From: Valencia hispanica
Taxonomy: Eukaryota; Chordata; Actinopteri; Cyprinodontiformes; Valenciidae
NCBI GenBank assembly: GCA_963556495.2
Contig: OY747702.1
Span: 17,935,403 to 17,999,402 of the forward strand
Length of the DNA: 64,000 bases
Reading direction: 5' to 3'
Positions 1 to 10,504 of this stretch are shown here, piece after piece. The position numbers and the translations under genes were made by a program. Under the pieces are notes generated by a model that was given only the letters and a program-made list of their open reading frames with translations, did not search any database and was not told where the DNA came from. How positions within the stretch are numbered: the stretch's first letter is position 1; the number at the start of each line of letters is the position of its first letter.

Positions 1-138
1 GGGAGAGTTTCCAAAGAGAGTTAGGAAGTCCCATTCGGCGGTAATCAGCCTTGAGGTCGACGAAGGCCCATTCCCGTCGCCTCTCCTCTTCATCAATGTT
101 TGGCTTGTAGGAGAAGCAGTACAGCTCCTCGTAACGCT
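1..138 (-). CDS. mtmr7: mtmr7 coding exon 4 (partial, runs off window)
   Basis: Acceptor ttgcag at 144-139. The split codon G+AG restores glutamate, followed by RYEELYCFSYKPN and a stretch ending MGLPNSLWKLS, the linker between the GRAM and phosphatase domains in this family. Confidence 0.88.
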
Positions 139-1530
139 CTGCAAGGGCCAACACAGAAGAAAGATTAAATTGTATGGGTCGAGCTTCCACTTCAGAGATA
201 TAAAGGGAATTGCAGTGGAAGTTTTAGTTTATTGCACATTGCCCTTTTAAAGATGCTCATACCTCTTTAACTTTTTTAATATTTTCTCAAATTAGAACAA
301 CTAACTTTAATGTTTTTTATTTTTATTTATTTGATTTGATGAATTGACACTATTTAGTGAAGCTCAAAACATATCAAGCTCATCCTGAGCATGTAGTGTG
401 GGTCGGTGAAAAACAGTTTAAGTCTTGCCACATATTCTGAATCGAATTTAGGTCAGGACTTTGACTAGGCCTTTTGAACATATATGTCTATGCTTTGATC
501 TGAACACATTCCACTGTAGCTCTGGATGTGTGTTTAAGATCAGTCGGTTTTCTTCCTCAATTGCCCTGGATTTTTATTTTGTTTGACTCATTCCATACTC
601 CCAACAACTCTGGCCAGCCGCCTCCTCCCAGCTGGAGTAGAAAAAAAAAAATCACCCCCACAGCATGATGCAACCACCACCTTGTTTCACCACGAAAAAT
701 AATCCGTTCAAGCGAGTTTGCAGGGCTGGTTTTCAAAAGCAAATACCGTTTTTCAAGCAGGGAGGAAAATTCCATTTAGTTGTTATCTGATCATAACACC
801 CTCTTCTTCATAACGACTATTTTTGCAAAGTACAAAAGGACCGTCTTTCAGTTTTCCTTCATATGGTGCCAGAGCTCACCTGGCTGGGAGAGACGCTGCA
901 GGGACAGGTGGACATCGTGACAATCCTGCTCTCTAGGAATGCTGAAATGAAGAATCTGGAAGTTCTTGCAGCGGATGAGCAGAGGACAACCCGAGGCGCT
1001 GGCAGCCTGTCTGTCCACGCCGCATACCAAACTGTGGAGCACCTGATGAAAGCACATAAGCCCCATAAACACAAAGTGACCCATCTCTGCTCTCTGCGGT
1101 TTTAGCGCACTGATGAGTACCCAGGTTTCACTGCGGCTTCCAGCCTCACTCTCCACAAAGATGCTGTGGGTGGCTGTCAGGTAGAGGGTGCCCACCCTGC
1201 TCCTCCTCCTGGGGGACACTCTGTCCAGCAGCCTGACATTCTCCACCTGCAGGGGGGCGGGGTTGGGTAGGGGAGAACATCAAGCAACAGTTCCAGCTGT
1301 GGGCACATGCGTCAGCTGCACTGATAAGTCACAAACAATCTGCAGGATCTGTGCAGCGCACGCCTTGTACAACGGGCCTGTGTGTGTGTGTGTGTGTGTG
1401 TGATCAGAAATATAACCCACGATCTGTTTGTATTGGTCAGCCCGACGCTTTTCTGCTAATGCGGAAATACCGTATTGCTAATCACTGCAGTCAGATCCTC
1501 GGTTACCTTCGGTAGTCGGATGTGCTCCAT
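1..1530 (-). CDS. mtmr7: mtmr7, myotubularin-related phosphoinositide phosphatase (5' part of gene)
   Basis: Four coding exons read on the minus strand: 1507-1530 (MEHIRLPK), 1121-1246, 880-1042 and 138-1 (runs off the window). All junctions are GT-AG and keep one frame. The product starts with the PH-GRAM domain of the MTMR6/7/8 family: the VENVRLLDRVSP start, the GTLYLTATH strand, SGCPLLIRCKNFQ, the RE-DCHDV segment, then YEELYCFSY and RRMGLPN. The phosphatase domain with its CX5R loop lies beyond the left edge. Family members dephosphorylate PI3P and PI(3,5)P2 on endosomal membranes; the GRAM part binds phosphoinositides. MTMR7 is chosen over MTMR6/8 because slc7a2 and pdgfrl follow, as in human 8p22. 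Intron 2 (1043-1120) is only 78 bp. The start is the ATG at 1530-1528, matching the human N-terminus. Gene identity is an inference from similarity recalled by eye plus synteny. Confidence 0.9.
400..860 (-). repeat. Decayed Tc1/mariner fragment in mtmr7 intron 3
   Basis: The phrase cacagcatgatgcaaccacc and the downstream gtttcaccac are the degenerate reverse complement of the Tc1 transposase segment around GGGSIML-GCF. The stretch ggactttgactaggcc at 453-472 corresponds to the decayed [10 protein letters not shown] segment. No open frame is left. Confidence 0.55.
880..1042 (-). CDS. mtmr7: mtmr7 coding exon 3
   Basis: 163 nt. Acceptor tttcatcag, first codons VLHS; ends CAGCCAG before donor gtgagc. 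It contains VDRQAASASGCPLLIRCKNF and EQDCHDVHLSL, the core of the GRAM domain. The continuous open frame across 848-1246 is an artefact of the 78-bp intron lacking stops. Confidence 0.9.
1121..1246 (-). CDS. mtmr7: mtmr7 coding exon 2
   Basis: 126 nt, phase 0 at both ends. The acceptor ccccctgcag precedes GTGGAGAATG, and the exon ends at the ETW codons before donor gtactc. It carries the first strands of the PH-GRAM domain (GTLYLTATHSIFVE). Confidence 0.9.
1381..1402. repeat. (GT)n microsatellite
   Basis: About eleven GT units in mtmr7 intron 1. Confidence 0.9.
1507..1530 (-). CDS. mtmr7: mtmr7 coding exon 1 (24 nt)
   Basis: Codes for MEHIRLPK, then donor gtaacc. It joins in phase 0 to the exon ending at 1246 to give the family N-terminus MEHIRxPKVENVRL. 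It is too short to be found as an open frame on its own. Confidence 0.85.
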
Positions 1531-2080
1531 CAGCAGCTGAGCCTCCTGCTGAGCGGGTCCAATCCGATTACTGACACCACGGCATGGGTTCAGTTGTGCT
1601 TCATCATGTTATATGGTTAAAGCTGCTCCGCGAAGCTCTCAGGTAAAATCAGCCATGCTATTTCCATTGTCTGAGCTGCCTTCATCCGCTGGGTCCTAAA
1701 GCCCGGCTCGTAAAGAGGTTTAAAAGGACGGCTCTATTTTCTCTTCAATGAGTTCTAACCAGTTATTATCACACTGCCGTCCTACAAAAAATATGGTCAA
1801 CAGGAACATCTGTGTTGAGTGGATGGCTTTACCAACCTTACATTGTGATGAAACTGGCAAGTTTCACATGACCATGTTTAACTTTTCAGTTACATGACCC
1901 ATATTGTGTTTTTTTTTGCACCTGTCTGATCTGCACCGATCGTTACCTGCACTCGTGTATATATCAATCTGTTTAGCATATTATATATTTTTTTTATTTA
2001 AGTGTTTGTCTTTTGTTCTCGTATGTTTGCACAAAGTACCTCAGCAATTTCCTAATGTTGTAAACCCGCCCAACATCTGG
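1531..2080. other. 5' flank of mtmr7
   Basis: No open gene or repeat recognised. The mtmr7 5'UTR and promoter should lie here but no TATA box or CpG island is evident. Confidence 0.4.
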
Positions 2081-2629
2081 CAATAAACCCTTTCTAATTC
2101 TGATTCTGAAGTTGAGTGGAAGGAAAAAATGTGGCAGAAAGACGTGCACAAGCAAAAGTGATCATCTGACTGCATCTGGAGTTGGTGCTTCAACAACCAC
2201 CACACACCAGAACATGGGCTACAGCTCATCCACAAGTATGTTAATCACTTAGGATACAGAAGAGGACTGCACTGTTGCTCAGTTTTTCAAAGTCCTTTTT
2301 TCAGCTGTAAGTACATTTTGAATGTCCTTTAGAAATCAAGCTTCTAGAGTCTAGAGAAAGAGTGGGGAGACACCGAATCCAACATACTGGAGAATGAGAT
2401 CCAGTGAGAAGTTTCTACAGCCAATGATGATTTGGGGTGCCATGTCATCTGCCGTTGTCGGTCCACTTCGATCAAGTCTAAAGTCAGAGTAGTCGTTGAT
2501 CAGGAGATTTTGGAGCACTTCATGCTTCCTTCTGCTGACAAGCTTTATGGAGATGCTGATTTCATTTTTTTCTGTGGGTGTTGGTCCCTGCCCACACTGC
2601 CAGACCCAAGAGAGAATCTATGAGTTATA

Positions 2630-4242
2630 CAGGTCCTTCTCAAAAAATTAGCATATTGTGATAAAGTTCATTCTTTTCCATAATGTAATGATAAAAATTA
2701 AACTTTCATATATTTTAGATTCATTGCACACCAACTGAAATATTTCAGGTCTTTTATTGTTTTAAAACTGATGATTTTGGCATACAGCTCATGAAAACCC
2801 AAAATTCCTATCTCAAAAAATTAGCATATTTCATCCGACCAATAAAAGAAAAGTGTTTTTAATACAAAAAAAGTCAACCTTCAAATAATTATGTTCAGTT
2901 ATGCACTCAATACTTGGTCGGGAATCCTTTTGCAGAAATGACTGCTTCAATGCAGCGTGGCATGGAGGCAATCAGCCTGTGGCACTGCTGAGGTGTTATG
3001 GAGGCCCAGGATGCTTCGATAGCGGCCTTGAGCTCATCCAGAGTGTTGGGTCTTGCGTCTCTCAACTTCCTCTTCACAATATCCCACAGATTCTCTATGG
3101 GGTTCAGGTCAGGAGAGTTGGCAGGCCAATTGAGCACAGTAATACCATGGTCAGTAAACCATTTACCAGTGGTTTTGGCACTGTGAGCAGGTGCCAGGTC
3201 GTGCTGAAAAATGAAATCTTCATCTCCATAAAGCTTTTCAGCAGATGGAAGCATGAAGTGCTCCAAAATCTCCTGATAGCTAGCTGCATTGACCCTGCCC
3301 TTGATAAAACACAGTGGACCAACACCAGCAGCTGACATGGCGCCCCAGACCATCACTGACTGTGGGTACTTGACACTGGACTTCAGGCATTTTGGCCTTT
3401 CCTTCTCCCCAGTCTTCCTCCAGACTCTGCCACTTTGATTTCCGAATGACATGCAAAATTTGCTTTCATCTGAAAAAAGTACTTTGGACCACTGAGCAAC
3501 AGTCCAGTGCTGCTTCTCTGTAGCCCAGGTCAGGCAGCTTCTGCCGCTGTTTCTGGTTCAAAAGTGGCTTGACCTGGGGAATGCGGCACCTGTAGCCCAT
3601 TTCCTGCACACGCCTGTGCACGGTGGCTCTGGATGTTTCTACTCCAGACTCAGTCCACTGCGTCCGCAGGTCCCCCAAGGTCTGGAATCGGTCCTTCTCC
3701 ACAATCTTCCTCAGGGTCCGGTCACCTCTTCTTGTTGTGCAGCGTTTTCTGCCACACTTTTTCCTTCCCACAGACTTCCCACTGAGGTGTCTTGATACAG
3801 CACTCTGGGAACAGCCTATTCGTTCAGAAATGTCTTTCTGTGTCTTACCCTCTTGCTTGAGGGTGTCAATGATGGCCTTCTGGGCAGCAGTCGGGTCGGC
3901 AGTCTTACCCATGATTGCGGTTTTGAGTAATGAACCAGGCTGGGAGTTTTTAAAAGCCTCAGGAATCTCTTGCAGGTGTTTAGAGTTAATTAGTTGATTC
4001 AGATGATTAGGTTAATAGCTCGTTTAGAGAACCTTTTCATGATATGCTCATTTTTTAAGATAGGAATTTTGGGTTTTCATGAGCTGTATGCCAAAATCAT
4101 CAGTTTTAAAACAATAAAAGACGTGAAATATTTCAGTTGGTGTGCAATGAATCTAAAATATATGAAAGTTTAATTTGTATCATTACATTATGGAAAAGAA
4201 TGAACTTTATCACAATATGCTAATTTTTTTGAGAAGGACCTG
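2630..4242 (-). mobile_element. Tc1-like DNA transposon A (1613 bp)
   Basis: The element begins CAGGTCCTTCTC and ends GAGAAGGACCTG, between TA dinucleotides at 2628-2629 and 4243-4244. The terminal inverted repeats are about 200 bp with few mismatches. Within the left TIR the 20-mer at 2638-2657 recurs perfectly at 2811-2830, an IR/DR-type arrangement of paired transposase sites; the inner copy of the right TIR is degenerate. It encodes one broken transposase on the minus strand and lies inside an older Tc1 copy. Confidence 0.93.
2907..3912 (-). pseudogene. Tc1-like transposase of element A, one frameshift
   Basis: Starts MGKTADP at 3912. The N-terminal half has a helix-turn-helix (EGKTQKDISERIGCSQSAVS, about residues 22-41) and a GRKRC basic hook. 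Near 3530-3540 the frame shifts by one base (an extra base in the QKQRQK-to-TWATEK region). The second half continues from about 3530 to the stop at 2907 with DESKF, SVMVWGAMS, FQHDLAPAHS and [12 protein letters not shown], supplying the D, D and E of a DD34E catalytic triad. It ends GFPTKY. Total about 335 codons, the usual length for Tc1 transposases. Catalytic residues are all present, so a single indel is the visible lesion. Transposases of this family bind the TIRs and move DNA by cut and paste into TA. Confidence 0.88.
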
Positions 4243-4530
4243 TAGGTTATGCTCCATGCCACACCAAACTGATACAGTAATCCATGCAGAAGGAGAACAG
4301 ACCAGGTATTGAGCACTTACATTCTACAAACTGCATATCTGTCATAAAAAAGTTTATTCCTGTACTGGCCTAATGACATTTTTATTATTTGAAAACCAAA
4401 TTTTAGGTTAGTATTGTCAAAATTAAGAACATTAAATGAAAATATATTAATTCTTATGTAATGAATCTTTAAAATTCGCAAGCTTTCTTTTTTGAATGGA
4501 ATTACTGTAATAAATGTTTCCTTAACTTGA

Positions 4531-5389
4531 TTTCTTAAATTCCTGTTTTCTTGTGCAAATTTTCCAGGTTGTTATTGAACAAATTAAATACATTTTACTG
4601 ATGTTATTTTGTCATGTCATTGCATGAAATGTATAGTTGAGTGCATTCGCTACACTACAAAAAAAGGCGTCTTATTGTGCATGCTAGTCCACGTCCCAGG
4701 CCTTAGTGATAGATGTTTATGTGAGAGATTTTCTGTTTTTTTACAATCTGGACATAAACTCTTTTGACAACTGCAACTGACCTAAAAGCAATGTTAACAC
4801 ATGACAATCACACCATGTAACAATATATTTAAATCAAGCAGTGCCAAAATACTGAAGCGGTGTGTGAAACTTGTCCCATACAAATAAAGGCACAACCTAC
4901 AGTGATTTTGTGTAACCCTAAAGTGGAAACAGGTTTCATGGCTGTGCTTAGGGGTTAGGTTTGTTTTTTAAATTTAGGTAGATTGCCGAAACTGTTCTTT
5001 TGCAGAAAACTGTGACATGTCAAAGCAGGATGAGCAGTGTTGGGTTAAAAAACAAATTCATTCCAATGGGGTGTTTGAGGTATTGTCAGCTGGCTCACTG
5101 GCAAGAATCACAGGGAGCAGTTATTAGACAAGCCATCATAAAAGAACTTTCTTCTGCTGTCTGTTTACTTTTACAAAAGAAAATTATAAACATAAACAAA
5201 TAAATAAATAAATAAATAAAATCAAAGGCGAAGCCAAAAAAACCAAAAAACTATTTGAGAGAAATATTGCATGACAAGATTTTTTATATTTTTTTATATG
5301 TTATACTGTGGAGGAATAAAAACGACACAAGAGCTAGGTTCGGCCACTTTACTCAACTCCACTACTCCACTACTGTAAAGGTAAGCCAG

Positions 5390-5390
<1 letters not shown>
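4531..5390. other. AT-rich intergenic DNA, nothing recognised
   Basis: No gene seen. A short (AAAT)n-like run lies at 5198-5222. Confidence 0.5.

Positions 5391-5420
<30 letters not shown>
5391..5420. repeat. (CA)n microsatellite next to Tc1 element B
   Basis: About 15 CA units, followed by atatata and the left end of the transposon. A (TA)n run continues on the far side, so the element sits at the boundary of a compound dinucleotide repeat. Confidence 0.9.
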
Positions 5421-5427
<7 letters not shown>

Positions 5428-7042
5428 CACTACCGTTCAAAAGTTTGGGGTCACCCAAACAATTTTGTGTTTTCCATGAAAAGTCACACTTATTCACCAC
5501 CATACGTTGTGAAATGAATAAAAAATAGAGTCAAGACATTGACAAGGTTAGAAATAATGATTTTTATTTGAAATAAGATTGTTTTTACATCAAACTTTGC
5601 TTTCATCAAAGAATCCTCCATTTGCAGCAATTACAGCATTGCAGACCTTTGGCATTCTAGCTGTTAATTTGTTGAGGTAATCTGGAGAAATTGCACCCCA
5701 CGCTTCTAGAAGCAGCTCCCACAATTTGGATTGGTTGGATGGGCACTTCTTGCGTACCATACGGTCAAGCTACTCCCACAACAGCTCAACGGGGTTCAAA
5801 TCTGGTGACTGCGCTGGCCACTCCATTACCGATAGAATACCAGCTGCCTGCTTCTTCTCTAAATAGTTCTTGCACAATTTGGAGGTGTGTTTTGGGTCAT
5901 TGTCCTGTTGTAGGATGAAATTGGCTCCAATCAAGCGCTGTCCACTGGGTATGGCATGGCGTTGCAAAATGGAGTGATAGCCTTCCTTATTCAGAATCCC
6001 TTTTACCCTGTACAAATCTCCCACCTTACCAGCACCAAAGCAACCCCAGACCATCACATTACCTCCACCATGCTTAACAGATGGCGTCAGGCATTCTTCC
6101 AGCATCTTTTCAGTTGTTCTGCGTCTCACAAACGTTCTTCTTTGTGATCCAAACACCTCAAACTTGGATTCATCCATCCACAGCACTTTTTTCCAGTCTT
6201 CCTCTGTCCAATGTCTCTGTTCTTTTGCCCATCTTAATCTTTTTCTTTTATTGGCCAGTCTCAGATATGGCTTTTTCTTTGCCACTCTGCCCTGAAGCAC
6301 AGAATCCCGCAGCCGCCTCTTCACTGTAGATGTTGACACTGGTGTTTTGCGGGTACTATTTAATGAAGATGCCAGTTGGGGACCTGTGAGGCGTCTGTTT
6401 CTCAAACTAGAGACTCTAATGTACTTATCTTCTTGCTCAGTTGTGCAACGCGGCCTCCCACTTCTTTTTCTACTCTGGTTAGAGCCTGTTTGTGCTGTCC
6501 TCTGAAGGGAGTAGTACACACCGTTGTAGGAAATCTTCAATTTCTTAGCAATTTCTTGCATGGAATAGCCTTCATTTCTAAGAACAAGAATAGACTGTCG
6601 AGTTTCAGATGAAAGTTCTCTTTTTCTGGCCATTTTGAGCGTTTATTTGACCCCACAAATGTGATGCTCCAGAAACTCAATCTGCTCAAAGGAAGGTCAG
6701 TTTTGTAGCTTCTGTACCGAGCTAAACTGTTTTCAGATGTGTGAACATGATTGCACAAGGGTTTTCTAACCATCAATTAGCCTTCTGAGCCAATGAGCAA
6801 ACACATTGTACCATTAGAACACTGGAGTGATAGTTGCTGGAAATGGGCCTCTATACACCTATGTAGATATTGCACCAAAAACCAGACATTTGCAGCTAGA
6901 ATAGTCATTTACCACATTAGCAATGTATAGAGTGTATTTCTTTAAAGTTAAGACTAGTTTAAAGTTATCTTCATTGAAAAGTACAGTGCTTTTCCTTCAA
7001 AAATAAGGACATTTCAATGTGACCCCAAACTTTTGAACGGTA

Positions 7043-7045
<3 letters not shown>
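5428..7045 (-). mobile_element. Tc1-like DNA transposon B (1618 bp)
   Basis: Ends CACTACCGTTCAAAAG... and ...CTTTTGAACGGTAGTG are perfect inverted repeats over about 27 bp, flanked by TA at 5426-5427 and 7046-7047. It carries a nearly intact minus-strand transposase. Its frame is a different Tc1 lineage from element A (MARKREL start rather than MGKTADP). Confidence 0.94.
5590..6633 (-). pseudogene. Tc1-like transposase of element B, single nonsense codon
   Basis: Starts MARKRELSSETR at 6633 and is open for 287 codons. It has a helix-turn-helix (EGYSMQEIAKKLKIS), the basic GRPRCTT motif, a second helical DNA-binding region (RLTGPQLASSLNS), MDESKF, NVMVWGCFGAGKVG, QQDNDPKHTS and SPDLNPVELLWE, so the D, D and E residues are all kept. 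The next codon is TAG (5772-5770). After it the same frame stays open through LDRMVRKKCPSNQS, MPKVCNAVIAANGG and FFDESKV to a TGA at 5592-5590. The full frame is 347 codons, the family length. The stop is one base away from the glutamine codon expected there, so this is a minimal, probably recent lesion. Confidence 0.9.

Positions 7046-7098
<53 letters not shown>
7046..7098. repeat. (TA)n microsatellite
   Basis: About 25 TA units abutting the right end of Tc1 element B; it includes that element's TA target site. Confidence 0.92.
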
Positions 7099-7102
<4 letters not shown>

Positions 7103-7429
7103 CGCCCAGAAAACATATATTTTTGTATCTAAACATCCTGTTGTCTGGGTGTGAGTATAGCCCCCTGGTGGTCCGCCACAATATAATCTTAAATCTCACG
7201 CTTCAATCGCTCATCAGTGATGGGGCAAAGAGTTTGCTTGCTGCAGTAAACAAAACAGTTTTCAGCCCTGATTTGAAGAAACCAACAGTTTCTGCACAGG
7301 TTTTCAGGAAGTTTGCTTTAGAGCTGAGGAAGCATTTCTCCTTGTTTAATTCTGCTCCTGGAAACACTGAGTAAGCAGGTCTTTGATGACCCTGCTCATT
7401 GGTCAATATGGTTCCTACTTGTCACGCAA

Positions 7430-7780
7430 CTCAGAAATGCATGTTGGTCCAAGACCATGTACTGCTTCATGGAATTTGAATCCTTTTTACAAATGGAGAG
7501 CCAGAGCAGAGATTTAAGGACTGGTGTGATATGATCCTTTTTCCTGGTGCTGGTCAGGGTTTTGACTGCAGCATAGCAACGGCCTAATTTATGTTATTTG
7601 AATTTTTTTCTTACAGAGACCTGTAAAAAAAACACCCCACACCATTACAGTAATCTAACATGTTAATAAAAACATACACCAGTTTTTCTGTGTCCTGTTT
7701 TGACAGGAAACCCTTTATTCTGGCAATGATTTCAAGATGACAGTAAGGCGATTTAGAAAAGCACATGTTATGCCTGTTTC
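7430..7780. repeat. Dispersed teleost repeat fragment, unclassified
   Basis: The phrases accatgtactgcttcatgg, actggtgtgatatgatcc and the attacagtaatctaacatg motif are typical of a widespread fish repeat, here decayed. A similar phrase (attgcagtaatgaag) occurs at 57440-57460. Family uncertain. Confidence 0.4.
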
Positions 7781-7959
7781 TTGATTAAAAACATACAATG
7801 TGATAAAACAATGCAGCAAGAATCTGACATAAGCAACTGTTGCTTCTCAAAAGTTATAGGCCTTCTAAAAAAAACTTTTTTAGGTACATTGTTCCACTCA
7901 CATTCTGCAAGAGAGATTATTCGCAACTGAAAAAAAAAGCAAGGTTCAACCAAGTTACA

Positions 7960-9070
7960 GATCTTCCCAGGATTGCCAGCAAATCCGCCTTTCAGACTGG
8001 CATGAGTTGAGTGTTATAATTGAGTTTTTCTTTTACTTTCCTTTCTGTCCTTTCTCCTCTCTTACCTGCTAATTATCCTGCAGCTAATCTTCTTGCGGCC
8101 GGAGCTGGCTTCCACATGCTGATCGACTCACCTGTTCTGTTTTCTGCTGATTACTGGTTGAGTTTCTCTTACTCTTGCTCAGCCATGTACCTACCACTCC
8201 AGTGTTCTCGGTTCTCCTCAAACTCCTTAGCATCCACACCTACAATGAGGCACAATAAACACAATCTAAATCGTTACTGGAAGATTAAATCTTCCATAAC
8301 AAATAGTAACCTTTCCAGAGGTTATTCTGAGGCTCTGTGCCTCTTTTGGTGAGATAAATGTCGCCAGGGTTGCCAGCAGAATGCTTCTTCTTTCTATAAA
8401 GAGCATGGAATCATGACTTTGGTTTAGCAAGTGGAATTTGAACCACAACATTTTTGGTACAACGTCCGATGGACAAATGAATCCAAGGTAGAAACATTTG
8501 TTAATATTTGTTAGCATCATGTCATAACACAGCAGATTTGCAATAAAGTCCTCTAATCAATTATCAAGCATGGTGGTGGAGGGATGATGATTTAGGCTTG
8601 CTTTGCAGCCACAGCACTTGGGCACCTGCTTGTTGTTGAGCAAACCATGAATTTCTATGTATTCTGGAGTCAAATGTGAGGCCAACAAACAGCAAGGGCT
8701 CAAACAAAATAGGGTTATGAACAGACCAATCATGCCAAACAGCAGCAAATATACAACAAATGGCTGAAAAAAGAAAAGAATAAATGTGCTTCATCTGCCC
8801 AGCCAGTAATGGAGCAAATGGACCAAATTTCACAATGATGTGAGATATTTATGAACTCGGTCAGAAAAGCCGACTTCAACTTCCAGAATGGGATTCTGCA
8901 AGCCACTGAATCATTGGATGAGCTTCATTTTTTCACACACAACTTTTCTATTTTGGCTTCTTTTGTGTATTATTCATTAAGACTGTGTTAAATATGTATG
9001 TTTTTCTTCACTATAGATTAGATTAAAATTATTTTTAAAATACAGTAAAAACCAGATATTTTTTTAAGTT
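7960..9070 (+). repeat. Decayed Tc1/mariner copy
   Basis: Contains ccgatggacaaatgaatcca, then agcatggtggtggagggatg (the GGGG-M region) and caaagtccagacct-like derivatives followed by caaatatacaacaaatggct and a tail with tttcacacacaacttttc. The order matches a plus-strand Tc1-type transposase and 3' end. No open frame longer than noise. Confidence 0.55.
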
Positions 9071-9629
9071 GTCCTAATAACAGAAAACAGACTTTAATGA
9101 AGGTCCGCTTTCTTTTACCATGATTCTACACGATCAGGGAACACACAACAGAGAGCAAAATAACAATGAAAAAGACATTTGTGCAAGAGGATTTTCTTTA
9201 CATGCATCCAACTATTAGATGGTGTGTCACAGAGGAGATGATAAGACATTTAAAAAACTAATTTAAAGGCTGCATTTACACAATAAAGTGCCGAACCCCC
9301 TGGCTCTGGATATAAATTTTGTAGCTTGCTCAAGAGATTGTCACATTGTTGAACAGAGAGGGAAGATTTTCTTTGAAAGATTTTCAAGTGCAAACACAGA
9401 TTGATACCACATGGCCTAAAGGTTGACACATGCACATGCGGTTTGCATTCAAGTTCTAACTCAATGTGAAGAGCAAGTTCTGTAGACCATCATCAGCATA
9501 GTTTAGGTGAGTACTAAAAGTCTTTAAATGCAATTTAATCCAATTTAGTTTGAGCATTCATTCCTCCTGAACGAATGTGTGGTGACAGCAGACAATCGCT
9601 TACATTGTATCGTTGACTTCAACAGCAAT
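9071..9629. other. Intergenic DNA, nothing recognised
   Basis: No gene or clear repeat boundary seen. Confidence 0.4.
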
Positions 9630-10090
9630 CCCTCAAACTGAGCAAGCATGTAGTGACAGTGGAGAGGAAAAACTCCCCTGAACCTCCAGCAGAACCAGGC
9701 TCAGTACGACTGTCCTACTGCCACAACCTTCTGGGGGTTCGAGAAGACGGAGCAGAGACACAGAAAGAACAAAATAACTGATGTAAGAGTACTTTGTATG
9801 TTAAAGAAAGTAAAAAGTTGATAACAGGACACAGAGGACATTCAGTTACTGGGAGCGTCATCTCACTTGATGCCCCCCTTCAACAAAGCATCACAGCTGA
9901 GCAGGATATCAGACCAGGTGTAGCTTCGATGGAGAGAAAAACACTGAGAGAAAACATAGTTAACAGTTGAAATAACAGCAAATGCATTTTCCTATTCGCT
10001 ACATCAGTTTGCATGCCACTAACTGACAACGGTATGGGCTGAAGGACAGAATCTGAGCAAAAGTAGAACAGCAATAAGTTATGGACGAAG
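9630..10090. repeat. Dispersed repeat fragment (LINE-associated)
   Basis: The stretch gtggagaggaaaaactcccc followed by ctccagcagaaccaggctcag and agaagacggagcagagacac is a phrase common to many fish repeats, often near LINE 3' regions. Clade not assigned. Confidence 0.45.
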
Positions 10091-10504
10091 TTCAAGCCCT
10101 CCGCAGTGACTGTGCCCCGTGCCCCTCAGTCCTAGAGATCTTCCAATTGCGTGTCTCTGTGTCCCAGCCATTCCTATTCAACAGGTTGGGTCATGTCCCA
10201 AACAACACATGTAGACAACACATCTGTAATACAGTATTGATCTCAGAAAGTTTTTTCTGGCCTTAGATTTTTTATAGCTTAATTTAGCAAGTTTTGCATT
10301 ACTTAAAAAAATATTTGACTCTTAGTTTCTTGTTATTAGCACCCCCATTTGGTTTAAACCTGCACTGGACTCACCACTAAAGTGCAAAGGTGTGACAATG
10401 CATTTTGACTATGGATCAAAATATACTGACGACATACACTGTTGCAAGCAATTCTAAACAAGCAGGCTGTGAATAAGTCAGCCACTATGTCTTGCCACCT
10501 CTAT

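Larger units (their letters stand above)
2090..4530 (+). repeat. Old Tc1-like copy, interrupted by a younger Tc1
   Basis: Plus-strand transposase remnants occur on both sides of the young element. On the left (2260-2625) they read like an SVFQSPFFS segment, then WGAMSSAVVGPL, EILEHFMLPSADKLYGDADF and a PRENL that matches NPIENLW. On the right (4245-4300) they resume with DTVIHAEGEQTRY and a stop, the family C-terminus. The tail to about 4530 is AT-rich like the 3' end of such elements. Many frameshifts; not functional. Confidence 0.7.

Noticed and set aside
848..1246. A single 132-codon minus-strand frame
   Set aside because: It spans mtmr7 exons 2 and 3 plus the 78-bp intron between them; the protein match skips the intron.
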